Below are positions 16,080 through 24,089 of a DNA stretch of 32,902 nt, one piece after another. Location: positions 1 to 32,902 of the forward strand of contig JBCDBX010000012.1 in the NCBI GenBank assembly GCA_039182865.1, given 5' to 3'. Below the pieces are notes generated by a model, which was not told where the DNA came from, did not search any database, and saw only the letters and a program-made list of their open reading frames with translations. A program made the position numbers and the translations under genes. The stretch is from UBA1858 sp039182865 (GTDB lineage Bacteria; Pseudomonadota; Gammaproteobacteria; UBA4575). How positions within the stretch are numbered: the stretch's first letter is position 1; each line of letters opens with the position of its first letter.

Positions 16080-16406
16080 TCATTCTTTTAGCACGTGACT
16101 TTTATCATGTTGGATTAGAATCCAGGGCTTGATTACCACACACCATAGTTTAGCATCACTTTGAACAAACTCATTAGCTTGTTTATTAAAGTCGCGTAAT
16201 AGTTTGCCTGAGTCGATCCACTGCTGGGTTTTATCTGTGTTGTCAGTAGAAAATTCATAGGCGACTTCAACTAAATCTAAGCCGTCACACACCAGGATCA
16301 GTTTTCCTTGCGCATAAAATCTTTCCAGTTCTTTCCATGGAGCTTTAGCAGTTTCAGCAAGAATATTTGCTTTTTCTTGCTGCACTAAATCATCAATTTG
16401 ACTCAC
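16080..16406 (-). CDS. DUF2288 family protein
   Basis: 108 residues starting at a GTG. The motifs AETAKAPWKELERFYAQGKLILV, DLVEVAYEF, WIDSGKL and LWCVVIKPWILIQ are characteristic of DUF2288, a small soluble proteobacterial family of unknown function. No signal peptide or membrane segment. It starts 3 bases after the stop of the PPi-phosphofructokinase gene, so the two are clearly co-transcribed and likely translationally coupled. That link is the only hint of function. Confidence 0.85.
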   Translation of the reverse strand: MSQIDDLVQQEKANILAETAKAPWKELERFYAQGKLILVCDGLDLVEVAYEFSTDNTDKTQQWIDSGKLLRDFNKQANEFVQSDAKLWCVVIKPWILIQHDKSHVLKE

Positions 16407-16409
16407 GTG

Positions 16410-17672
16410 TTATAACTTGAAATCAAATTTAAGTTTTTTCTTAACTGCAACATTTTTGAGCTCAACATAATGCGGTAGTCCATTTTTATAAGGTGGATAG
16501 TCTTCACCTTGGATTAAGGGTGATAGGTAATTGCGACAGCGCTGAGTAATCCCGAACCCATCTTTAGTAATGTAACTAGGGGGCATCATTTTTTCGACAT
16601 TAGCGACACGTGCCAAAGACGCTTGTCCAATCTTCCATCTATAAGGCTTGCTTGAGGTTCTGACAATTGTTGGCATCACAGCGGTTTTACCTTTTAAGGC
16701 GAATTCTACTGCGGCTTTACCTACTGCATAAGCTTGATCGACATCAGTTTTGGAGGCGATATGTCTTGCTGCACGTTGTAGATAATCTGCAACCGCCCAG
16801 TGATATTTGTAACCAGTTTCATCTTTAACCATTTGTGCTACAACGGGTGCCACGCCACCTAATTGTTTATGACCAAATGCATCAACACCACCTGCATCCG
16901 CTAAGAATGTTCCATCTTTATAAGCGGCACCTTCCGAGACAACAATGGCACAGTACCCATAATCTCGAACACACTGCTTAACGCGTTTCATAAAAGCGGT
17001 TTTTTTAAAGGGTACCTCTGGGAACAATATAATATGGGGTGCATCGCCTTCTTTTTCGGCAGCTAAACCGCCAGCTGCCGCTATCCAACCTGCGTGACGA
17101 CCCATCACTTCCATAACGAAAACTTTAGTCGAGGTTTTTGCCATTGAAGCCACATCAAAACCGGCTTCTCGAATGGAGACAGCCACATACTTGGCCACAG
17201 ATCCAAAGCCCGGACAGTTATCGGTAATAGGTAAGTCATTATCGACTGTTTTAGGTATCCCGATACACTGAATCGGATAGCCCATTTTTTTACTTAGCTG
17301 GGATACTTTGTGAGAAGTGTCTTGAGAGTCTCCACCACCGTTATAAAAAAAGTAACCAATATTATGTGCTTTGAATACTTCGATCAGTCGTTCATATTGC
17401 GCACGATTTTCCTCAATGCTTTTTAGTTTGTAGCGGCAAGAACCAAAAGCACCTGAAGGCGTATGTCTTAGTGCAGCGATGTTGCGCGCAGATTCTTTCG
17501 AGGTGTCAATCAGGTCTTCTGTTAGTGCTCCGATAATACCGTTTCTTCCAGCATAGACTTTGCCAATTTTGTCTTTGTGTTTTCTGGCGGTTTGTATCAC
17601 CCCACAAGCAGTCGCATTAATCACCGAAGTCACGCCGCCTGATTGCGCATAAAAAGCATTTTTCTTGCTCAT
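16410..17672 (-). CDS. pfp: PPi-dependent 6-phosphofructokinase
   Basis: 420 residues from the ATG at 17672, which follows AGAGGGAT; a TTG at 17690 is not needed. The N-terminal QSGGVTSVINA phosphate loop, NGGGDS (111-116), GIPKTVDND (138-146) and MEVMGRHAGW are all present. Lys in PKTVDND instead of Gly (PGTIDND) is the diagnostic change for pyrophosphate rather than ATP use, as is the lack of the ATP-type GGDGS. The enzyme interconverts fructose-6-phosphate plus PPi with fructose-1,6-bisphosphate plus Pi, reversibly, and so works in glycolysis or gluconeogenesis, or on sedoheptulose-7-phosphate in pentose cycles, as known for methylotroph PPi-PFKs. Divergent from adk; co-transcribed with DUF2288. 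Confidence 0.9.
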   Translation of the reverse strand: MSKKNAFYAQSGGVTSVINATACGVIQTARKHKDKIGKVYAGRNGIIGALTEDLIDTSKESARNIAALRHTPSGAFGSCRYKLKSIEENRAQYERLIEVFKAHNIGYFFYNGGGDSQDTSHKVSQLSKKMGYPIQCIGIPKTVDNDLPITDNCPGFGSVAKYVAVSIREAGFDVASMAKTSTKVFVMEVMGRHAGWIAAAGGLAAEKEGDAPHIILFPEVPFKKTAFMKRVKQCVRDYGYCAIVVSEGAAYKDGTFLADAGGVDAFGHKQLGGVAPVVAQMVKDETGYKYHWAVADYLQRAARHIASKTDVDQAYAVGKAAVEFALKGKTAVMPTIVRTSSKPYRWKIGQASLARVANVEKMMPPSYITKDGFGITQRCRNYLSPLIQGEDYPPYKNGLPHYVELKNVAVKKKLKFDFKL

Positions 17673-17844
17673 TTCTATCCCTCTAAACAAATTGATAAAT
17701 CATCATGAAAAGTATGAATCACGCTTATGGTATCGATGGCGCTGATACGCCATTAAGCCAGATTAATACAGTAGGTTGAAGCGTTATTGTGTGTCAGAAT
17801 ACGCGCCACTAACATCTATGATAAAGAGTAAGGAGAATAATTCA

Positions 17845-18498
17845 ATGCGTGCAATTTTATTAGGTGGGCCTGGAGCCGGAAAAGGAACACAAGCCAATTA
17901 CATTAAGGAACGTTACAGCATTCCTCAAATTTCAACAGGTGATATGTTGCGAGCGGCGGTGAAAGAGGGAACACCATTAGGATTGGAAGCAAAGAAGGTG
18001 ATGGAGTCAGGTGGATTGGTTTCTGACGATATTATCCTAGGGTTAGTGAAAGAAAGAATTCAACAGGACGATTGCGCTAATGGATTTTTATTCGATGGTT
18101 TCCCTCGCACTTTGGCGCAAGCAGAAGCATTGAAAACCCAAGGTGTGAATATTGATTATGTTGTCGAAATTGATGTTGATGATGAAGAAATCATTAAGCG
18201 TATGGGTGGACGTCGAGTTCATTTAGAATCGGGTCGTACTTATCATGTGATTTACAATCCTCCAAAAGTTGAAGGTAAGGATGATGAGACTGGAGAAGAT
18301 TTGATTCAGCGAGAAGATGATCAGGAAGAAACGGTACGCGAACGTCTACGTGTTTATCATGAGCAGACAGCACCTTTAATCAACTACTATTCATCATGGG
18401 CCGATAGTAGTGAAGCCGCTGCACCTAGTTATGTGCGTGTTGAGGGTATCGGTAAAGTTGACGAAATTCGCGACAATATTTTTACAGCCCTCGACTAG
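17845..18498 (+). CDS. adk: Adenylate kinase
   Basis: 217 residues from the ATG at 17845, preceded by AGGAGA; an upstream extension to 17776 is not needed. It interconverts ATP plus AMP with two ADP. The P-loop is LLGGPGAGKGTQ (5-16); AMP-binding TGDMLRAAV and FLFDGFPRTL, and the LID region GRRVHLESGRTYH...NPPK follow, giving the long (LID-containing) bacterial type. The LID has no Cys4 zinc site, as in other Gram-negatives. Cytoplasmic. It is followed by the DUF3301 gene after 8 bases and is divergent from the PPi-PFK gene, a sensible pairing for adenylate/pyrophosphate energy metabolism. Confidence 0.97.
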   Translation: MRAILLGGPGAGKGTQANYIKERYSIPQISTGDMLRAAVKEGTPLGLEAKKVMESGGLVSDDIILGLVKERIQQDDCANGFLFDGFPRTLAQAEALKTQGVNIDYVVEIDVDDEEIIKRMGGRRVHLESGRTYHVIYNPPKVEGKDDETGEDLIQREDDQEETVRERLRVYHEQTAPLINYYSSWADSSEAAAPSYVRVEGIGKVDEIRDNIFTALD

Positions 18499-18506
18499 AT
18501 AAAACA

Positions 18507-18833
18507 TTGGATGTTTTCATCTTTCTTGCCATTATTGCGTTGCTTGTATGGCTTTGGATGGATGGATTTAGGTCACGCGAGTTAGCAACAAAGCGGTGCC
18601 ATGTTTTCTGCCTGGAAAACAATGTGCAGATGCTTGATCAATCAATACATCTCAAGAAAATATTTCCGGCCAGAAAGAATGGTCGTCTCGCATTGCGTCG
18701 TTTTTATGCTTTTGAATTTAGTATAGACGGCGCAGATCGCTACCATGGTGTGGCGGTTGAGTTTAAAAATAAGATTGAATATTTATCTCTGTTGCACCCG
18801 GAAGGAGAGATCATACAAGGACATCTTCACTAG
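18507..18833 (+). CDS. DUF3301 family protein, TTG start
   Basis: 108 residues. An N-terminal hydrophobic segment (VFIFLAIIALLVWLWM, 3-18) is followed by the DUF3301 pattern: RSRELATKRCHVFCLENNVQMLDQ, then LKKIFPARK and the strand-rich FYAFEFSIDGADRYHG. Function is unknown; it is likely a membrane-anchored cytoplasmic protein. The frame has no ATG at its start, and the family N-terminus requires the TTG at 18507, so this is a non-ATG gene, only 8 bases after adk and probably read through from it. Its last four bases overlap the end of the convergent phosphoesterase gene. Confidence 0.8.
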   Translation: MDVFIFLAIIALLVWLWMDGFRSRELATKRCHVFCLENNVQMLDQSIHLKKIFPARKNGRLALRRFYAFEFSIDGADRYHGVAVEFKNKIEYLSLLHPEGEIIQGHLH

Positions 18834-19384
18834 CTTTGCTGGGCGCGAAAGTTTTCAAATTCCCATTGCTTATTCTGATAACTCAGAATCATACAGGTCG
18901 CACCACCTTTGGTGCGTGTTTTACCACCCGCGCCCGGATTGATCACCCAAGGTTTTTCTTCCTGATCGCAAACAATGATATGGCTATGGCCATAAACAAT
19001 AATATCGGCATCCGGAAACTGCGCGCGTAATTTATCATGCCGTACTTCAACTTTATAAAACTGATGACCATGTGTAACTGCAATTTTTTGATCGTTAAAC
19101 TCTAGCTCAATATTATCCGGAATTAATTCCAATGCTTGAATATCAGTTTGCGGCCATTTTTCTTCCACATCATTATTTCCACGCACACAAAAAACATGGT
19201 CAGAGCATTTCTTTAGGGAATTAATCACGTTTTCATCTCCTATGTCTCCAGCGTGCAAGATTGCATCACAGCCCGTTAGCGTTTCTAGCACTTCTTCATC
19301 CACATAATTATGAGTGTCTGAGATGACACCTATTTTCAAAGACGAAGCTTTGGTTAGCTCGTTTAAATTAATCTGTTTGTTCAC
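18830..19384 (-). CDS. YfcE/MJ0936-type metallophosphoesterase
   Basis: 184 residues of the small calcineurin-like phosphoesterase family. The metal-binding motifs are in order: GVISDTHNY (D-x-H), LHAGDIGD (GD), VRGNNDVE (GNxD), THGHQF (GH) and YGHSHIIV (GHxH). Such proteins are cytoplasmic phosphodiesterases active on generic substrates such as bis-pNPP; the physiological substrate is unknown. The N-terminal 15 residues before LKIGVISD are extra compared with the family and may be an annotation extension. The end of the gene overlaps the DUF3301 stop by four bases. Confidence 0.9.
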   Translation of the reverse strand: MNKQINLNELTKASSLKIGVISDTHNYVDEEVLETLTGCDAILHAGDIGDENVINSLKKCSDHVFCVRGNNDVEEKWPQTDIQALELIPDNIELEFNDQKIAVTHGHQFYKVEVRHDKLRAQFPDADIIVYGHSHIIVCDQEEKPWVINPGAGGKTRTKGGATCMILSYQNKQWEFENFRAQQS

Positions 19385-19438
19385 AAGATGTATTTAGATG
19401 GGATAAATATTAAAACAAGCGAGATTCTAAAATTTATA

Positions 19439-19777
19439 TTATAGAAGTACTCTATCCTTGTGGGAGTATGCTGGGCTGCAAGCACATATAAATTACAGAT
19501 CCTCAGCACCATAATTATAAATGCAATGCGGGGTGTCACGAGGAATACAAATAGTATCTCCAAAATTAACTTTAAAAGTTTCTTTGCCAAGCATCATGTC
19601 ACCTATACCAGCAAGAATAAAATATAGTTCTTCAGTGTTTTGATGCAGATGTAATTCAGTTTATACACCAGTAGGGATAATTGCTTCTGCAAAGCTTTGA
19701 TTTTTTACATCCTGATGATCTGGATGCATCAGCTCCTTTATACTTGAGCCATCACTAGTGAAATAGGATTTTATTTC
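19439..19777 (-). pseudogene. Cupin-domain pseudogene with two in-frame stops
   Basis: Read on the minus strand, one uninterrupted frame encodes a complete single-domain cupin: EIKSYFTSDGSSIKELMHP, SFAEAIIPTGV, then TELHLHQNTEELYFILAG (metal motif 1, H-x-H...E), GDTICIPRDTPHCIYN (motif 2, G...P...H...N) and the family ending CACSPAYSHKD. It is interrupted by TAA at 19661-19663, just before the first metal-binding His pair, and TAA at 19493-19495 near the C-terminus. A TAG stands where the start codon would be expected. No frameshift is needed. Other genes here use TAA and TAG as normal stops, so recoding is unlikely. It lies between the phosphoesterase and the metzincin-like gene and looks recently inactivated. 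Confidence 0.8.
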
Positions 19778-19803
19778 CTAGTAGCATGAGCGCATGTAAG
19801 TGA

Positions 19804-20592
19804 TTATAGTGGATTTAACCAACCAATTTCCTGTGCTGTTTTTTCTCCCACAATCATTTCTTTAAAACTAGTTGGCATTTTTGAAGTGTTTGCCGAAATA
19901 GCTTTCCTTCCGGCCATTATTTCTGCTTTTGATTGGGGGTATCTTGGTGATTTATTCGGATCTCCCAATCCATTGGGGATAACAGGATGACCATTGGCAC
20001 CATATTTATCTGAAGCACCAACAGTATGAAAAAATTCATGCACAATGACCATATTATTTTGTGAGGCTTGAGACTTTACTCCATAAGCATTGACGATTCC
20101 GACTAAGCCTTTTTGTAATCCTACAGAATGCTCCAACTTTCCAAATTTTTTCGGGTCATGATAAAGCACAAACATTCGTACTAAAAAATCATCATCGGCC
20201 TCATCAGGTGCATGTTGCCAAATCCAAAAGCGTAATTTCAGGCTCCAAAACGCATTGGTAAGAATATTGCTTCCTGGTGGAGGGGCAGTTGGTGGTAGTT
20301 CAGTTAATGTTTGTCCTAGTCTTGTGCGTGTTGGCCGAGAAGTGATGATGTTATATTTTTTTGATTCACGTGAAACAAATTTATCTATTTCTTGAAAGCT
20401 ATAGTTATTAAGAGAATCAATATATTGTTGTACAATCAGACTGTTATTGGGGTTTATAGGATAGACAACAATATCTAATGGTTTATACCAACCCTGGGTA
20501 ACAAGTTGCTGATTTTTTGCTGAGAAGGCGACGACACCAAGAATTGCTAACAAAAACAATATTCGAAAATTTCGAAATGTAAAAATACGCAT
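19804..20592 (-). CDS. Putative metzincin-like exported zinc peptidase
   Basis: 262 residues. Residues 1-24 are a signal anchor or signal peptide (FRILFLLAILGVVAFSA). The zinc-binding motif is HEFFHTVGASD (185-195), that is H-E-x-x-H-x-x-G-x-x-D, with a metzincin-like third ligand Asp. A downstream EIMAG (around 226) is placed and composed like the Met-turn. A central segment (WSLKLRFWIWQHAPDEADDDFLVRMFVLYHDPK) is conserved-looking but unknown to me. The protein is likely periplasmic or membrane-tethered. I do not recognise a named family; substrate unknown. No ribosome site is evident, and it stands alone between the cupin pseudogene and the divergent ferredoxin-reductase gene. Confidence 0.7.
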   Translation of the reverse strand: MRIFTFRNFRILFLLAILGVVAFSAKNQQLVTQGWYKPLDIVVYPINPNNSLIVQQYIDSLNNYSFQEIDKFVSRESKKYNIITSRPTRTRLGQTLTELPPTAPPPGSNILTNAFWSLKLRFWIWQHAPDEADDDFLVRMFVLYHDPKKFGKLEHSVGLQKGLVGIVNAYGVKSQASQNNMVIVHEFFHTVGASDKYGANGHPVIPNGLGDPNKSPRYPQSKAEIMAGRKAISANTSKMPTSFKEMIVGEKTAQEIGWLNPL

Positions 20593-20691
20593 AGCTGAGA
20601 ATACTAATTTGAATTAGACTAAATTCAAATCAATCTCGTAATAGATGGTAGTTTACTTCTACTGAAATGAACCAATACATCATTTAATGCA

Positions 20692-21756
20692 ATGATATAT
20701 ACAGCATCCCTTTCCAATACTAATTATCAATTTATCGTCAAAGAAAACGAAACAATTCTAGAGGCTGCGATACGTTCAGGTGTACCATTAAATTATGGCT
20801 GCAGTGGCGGAACGTGTGGTATTTGCCAAGCGAAGTTAATTAGTGGAGAAGTGAAAGAAATTAAAGCGCGCGAATTTGTCATTCCTGAGGCAGATAAATT
20901 GCAAGGAAGCATACTCACGTGTGTTTGTACACTGAGTGAAAATAGTCAAATTGAAGCAAATGTTGCAGGGAGTGCTGAAGATATTCCTGCACAAAAAATT
21001 CAAGTAAAAGTGCGTAAGGTTGAGGAGATTGCAAGAGATATACTCCGAATCATAGTTCAAACCCCAAGGACTAAACGCTTACGATTTTTAGCGGGCCAAT
21101 ACATAAAGATTAATATTGAAAGTCTTGGTGATATAAATTTAGCCATTGCAAGTTGCCCATGTGAAGATCGTTTAATTGAATTGCATTTGCGTACCAGTGA
21201 GCAAGATCAGATTTCACAGCAAATAGCTCAGCATATGAGACTAGGCGACACTCTGGAAATTGAAGGGCCTTTTGGGAATTTTGTTTTTGATGAACATGCA
21301 CAAAGACCGATAATACTATTTGCTTTTGATACTGGGTTTGCTGCAATTAAGAGTTTGCTGGAGCATATCACGGCACAAGAACAAGACTTGGCAATCCATT
21401 TGATATGGATGTCTTGTGGCGAAGACGGTTTGTACATGCATAATCTATGTCGTTCTTGGCACGATGCATTGGATGATTTCACTTATAGTGGCATTTCATT
21501 AGATAAAACAATGGCGGGTTTAATGGAAAATCCACAAGCGGGATGCGAAATCGTTGAGCTTAGTATGCGTGAAACTTTAGGTTCTTATGATGATTTGTCG
21601 AATTATGATGTTTATGTGAGTGCTCCTGCGCCAGCAGTAGAGTTACTTAAAAAGATTTGTTTCGGAAAAAATATTCTCCAAGGCCGGTTTTTTTCGGAGC
21701 CAGTCAGAGGTAATGAAGATTTGAGTTGCATCGTCTCATTACAAAAAGAAGAGTAA
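20692..21756 (+). CDS. [2Fe-2S] ferredoxin fused to a degenerate FNR-type reductase
   Basis: 354 residues. The N-terminal plant-type ferredoxin has Cys37-x4-Cys42-x2-Cys45...Cys77 (GCSGGTCGIC, LTCVC). The remainder has the FNR fold seen in CDP-6-deoxy-glucoseen reductase/oxygenase-reductase proteins, but key motifs are eroded: the flavin-binding RxYS position reads INLA (in GDINLAIASCP), and the NAD-side GGTGFAP reads FDTGFAA. The TGFA..KS core and the FSEPVRGNED tail region remain. FAD binding or hydride transfer may be altered. The Cys-rich paralogue gene begins 6 bases later, so both are in one operon. Likely role: electron transfer to an unknown partner; it could also have become a non-catalytic redox scaffold. 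Confidence 0.75.
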   Translation: MIYTASLSNTNYQFIVKENETILEAAIRSGVPLNYGCSGGTCGICQAKLISGEVKEIKAREFVIPEADKLQGSILTCVCTLSENSQIEANVAGSAEDIPAQKIQVKVRKVEEIARDILRIIVQTPRTKRLRFLAGQYIKINIESLGDINLAIASCPCEDRLIELHLRTSEQDQISQQIAQHMRLGDTLEIEGPFGNFVFDEHAQRPIILFAFDTGFAAIKSLLEHITAQEQDLAIHLIWMSCGEDGLYMHNLCRSWHDALDDFTYSGISLDKTMAGLMENPQAGCEIVELSMRETLGSYDDLSNYDVYVSAPAPAVELLKKICFGKNILQGRFFSEPVRGNEDLSCIVSLQKEE

Positions 21757-21762
21757 GTTTCT

Positions 21763-22185
21763 ATGAGTGAACAAATAATCAATCGTTCTTGTGTGTTTGC
21801 GGTTACTCAGGTTTCCAATGAATTTGCCTGTGAGTATGGTGAATTAGTAACGCGTCGTGCCGGACCAGATATTGAATGTCACTCTGAAGTTATGTGTAAA
21901 AAATGCCATCTTGTTCACGATGAGTTTAAACAGGTGGGGCTAGATGCCTTCGATTATGAGGATGACCTCACTCAAGTGCCATATGGTGTCTGGATGAAAA
22001 TTCAATTCGGTGGCCTACTAGGTTTACAAGCACGAATTAGTAATGCGGCTGATACTAAGAATATAAATAATATAGGGCAGCTCATTAATGGCGCAGAATC
22101 ATATTATAAAACATTGGATGAGATCCCTTATTCGGATTTAGTGCCTAGCATGAAATCATATCGTAATCGAAGTAAACGTCGTTAA
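21763..22185 (+). CDS. Cys-rich protein, paralogue of the protein at 3418-3855
   Basis: 140 residues with five cysteines in the first third (10, 23, 39, 45, 48), including the CKKC pair at 45-48. Then VPYGVWMKIQFGGLLGL, a variable helix, DEIPYSDLVPSMKSY and a basic tail RNRSKRR. The same order occurs in the 3418 protein, so they are paralogues. It follows the ferredoxin-reductase-like gene by 6 bases and is probably its partner. The Cys pattern suggests an Fe-S or zinc site (inference). No family is recognised and there is no signal peptide. Confidence 0.75.
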   Translation: MSEQIINRSCVFAVTQVSNEFACEYGELVTRRAGPDIECHSEVMCKKCHLVHDEFKQVGLDAFDYEDDLTQVPYGVWMKIQFGGLLGLQARISNAADTKNINNIGQLINGAESYYKTLDEIPYSDLVPSMKSYRNRSKRR

Positions 22186-22311
22186 GTGAATGAAGTAAGT
22201 AAAACATGTTTATTCAGTGAGTTATATTCTTGCCACTTATATAAATAAACACTATTAATAATAGAGTAATTAATATTTACTTCATATTGTTTTAACCCTA
22301 TTTCTATTTCG

Positions 22312-22340
22312 TTGAAAGTCGCTATACTAGAATTTATAAA
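22312..22340 (+). promoter_or_regulatory. Sigma70-type promoter for the PEP-CTERM-like pseudogene
   Basis: TTGAAA (22312-22317), a 17-base spacer and TATAAA (22335-22340) sit 56 bases before the ATG at 22396, with GGGAG as ribosome site. Spacing is ideal and both hexamers are near consensus. Confidence 0.6.
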
Positions 22341-22395
22341 CTAAACAATAAAGCCGTATTAATTAGTATTGACTAAAAATTTTAAGGGAGAAATT

Positions 22396-22986
22396 ATGAA
22401 ATCTAGGTTAGGGATCCTGTCGTTATTTTTTTAATTTGGATTTTTATCTTAATAGGCTCAAGCAGTCACACATTTCCTAGATTGTGACCAGCTCAATTGT
22501 GCAAATGGTGTGACAGTAGGCTTCGATGTTTATAACGTACGTTTTGGAGATAATTCCTGTGCAAATCTCTACAGCGGTTGCGATGAAGTTTCCGATTTTG
22601 AGTTTCAATTCTTAGCGCTTGCCCAGAATGCTGCAGCGTCATTAATTCAACAAGTATTTCTAGATGGTCCTTTAGGGGATTTTGATTCAGATCCAACATT
22701 AACAAATGGCTGTGAAGCCAATCCATTCAATAGATGTGATATTTGGATACCTTATGCATTAAACGATAGTGGCGTTATTCTCATGGAGTATTTTAACTTC
22801 AGTGATTCATCGGGCTTAACCGATGGTGCGTCGAGCGAGGGTCCGGAAGATATCAACTTTGACACCAGTACTGACCCTCAAATCACATATGCGATATTTA
22901 CCCCTGTACCTGTACCTGCAGCAGTTTGGTTGATGGGGTCTGCGTTGGTTGGGCTTGTTGGATTGTCGCGCCGTACAAAATCATAA
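22396..22986 (+). pseudogene. PEP-CTERM-like exported protein gene with stops in its signal peptide
   Basis: After a good ribosome site the ATG at 22396 starts MKSRLGILSLFF, then in the same frame TAA (22432), TAA (22450) and TAG (22453), followed by AQA and a fully open mature region of about 177 residues that ends VPVPAAVWLMGSALVGLVG and RRTKS, a PEP-CTERM-like sorting tail. ATG and mature part are in one frame with no shift. The mature part is acidic with paired Cys (CDQLNC, CANLYSGC, CEANPFNRC) and is likely an extracellular domain. With three stops in the signal peptide it should not be exported; the first usable in-frame start is GTG at 22510, which removes the signal. The promoter and terminator look intact, implying recent loss. 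Confidence 0.75.
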
Positions 22987-23010
22987 GGTCATAATAGTTA
23001 ATCTGTTTAA

Positions 23011-23034
23011 AGCCCCGCATTGCGGGGTTTTTTT
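23011..23034 (+). terminator. Rho-independent terminator after the PEP-CTERM-like pseudogene
   Basis: CCCCGC / GCGGGG arms with a short loop, followed by T7, 24 bases past the stop. Confidence 0.9.
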
Positions 23035-23206
23035 ATGCTCCAGATAAATGCTTCCAAGACAATATTGAATATGTATAGATGGATCTTATTCACTTATGCG
23101 CACTGAATTTGAACTATGCTAAAGTATCGTCAAATTATAGGGGTAGCTCTCATTATTTTGCTCACCCTGACAAACAATTATTAAGTTATTAAGCCTCGAG
23201 GTTCAC

Positions 23207-24055
23207 ATGGATTACACAACTATTATTTCTGCTGACGAGTTAGCTGAAATTATTAATCAAGATAAAGTCAGAATATTTGATTGCCGTTTTAGTCTAAAAG
23301 ACCCTCAAGGCGGCTTAAAAAGTTATCAGTCTGGGCATATTCCAAATGCGCAATTTGCGGATATGGATACCCAATTATCCTCGGCAATGTCACCAACTTC
23401 AGGCAGGCATCCACTGCCCAATGCAGATCATTTTATCAAGCAACTTTGTGATTGGGGTGTGAGTAATGACACTCAAGTAATCGCCTATGATGATATGAAT
23501 GGCGCTTTTGCGGCACGTTTGTGGTGGATGATGCGCTGGGTTGGGCATAATAAAGTAGCCGTGCTAAATGGAGGCTTGGATAAATGGACTGAGCAGGGTT
23601 GCTCGCTAACACAAGACACTGTCGAGTTTCCTAAAAGCGATTTTTCTGGCGAAGCTAACATGGATTGGTTGGTTGATATCGATACCGTGCGCAGCCAGCT
23701 AGAAGCAGGAAAAATTACATTAATAGACGCGCGCTCTGCTGATCGATTTACGGCAAAAGATCAAAACACAGATCCCGTTCCCGGACATATTCCCGGTGCG
23801 ACCAACCTTCCTTTTGGAGGAAACTTAGCAAGCGATGGTTTAATGCAAGCACCAGAGGCAATTAAACAGCGATTTGAGAATGCGATAAAAGATCGCCCCC
23901 ATGATGATGTTGTTAATATGTGTGGTTCAGGTGTGACGGCTTGCCATAACTTGCTAGCCCAAGCAGTCGCTGGCATGCCACCAATGAAAGTGTTTATTGG
24001 TTCTTGGAGCCAATGGATCAAAGATCCTTCTAGACCTGTAGCGACAGGTGAGTAA
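23207..24055 (+). CDS. sseA: Thiosulfate/3-mercaptopyruvate sulfurtransferase
   Basis: 282 residues in two rhodanese domains. The inactive N-terminal domain ends around residue 130 (MRWVGHNKVAVLNGGLDKW). The catalytic C-terminal domain has IDARSADRF and the active-site loop MCGSGVTACH, whose CGSGVTA signature is that of 3-mercaptopyruvate sulfurtransferases rather than classical rhodaneses (CRxGx[R/T]). It transfers sulfur from mercaptopyruvate to acceptors such as thiols or cyanide. Cytoplasmic, no signal peptide. The Nudix gene follows after 34 bases and the receiver-like gene after that, forming a rightward unit. Confidence 0.93.
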   Translation: MDYTTIISADELAEIINQDKVRIFDCRFSLKDPQGGLKSYQSGHIPNAQFADMDTQLSSAMSPTSGRHPLPNADHFIKQLCDWGVSNDTQVIAYDDMNGAFAARLWWMMRWVGHNKVAVLNGGLDKWTEQGCSLTQDTVEFPKSDFSGEANMDWLVDIDTVRSQLEAGKITLIDARSADRFTAKDQNTDPVPGHIPGATNLPFGGNLASDGLMQAPEAIKQRFENAIKDRPHDDVVNMCGSGVTACHNLLAQAVAGMPPMKVFIGSWSQWIKDPSRPVATGE

Positions 24056-24089
24056 TTTAGTTAAATGAAAAATTGCCAGGGAGGCAGTT

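Noticed and set aside
19439..19777. Recoding of TAA as sense to explain the cupin frame
   Set aside because: Many intact genes in the window end at TAA, and the expected start is also lost, so a pseudogene is simpler.
22425..22455. Frameshift in the T7 run as the cause of the broken PEP-CTERM signal peptide
   Set aside because: The ATG and the mature region are already in the same frame; shifting would put the mature part out of frame.
23116..23184. 22-residue hydrophobic mini-frame (MLKYRQIIGV...) upstream of sseA
   Set aside because: No ribosome site and no terminator of its own; likely chance in the leader.
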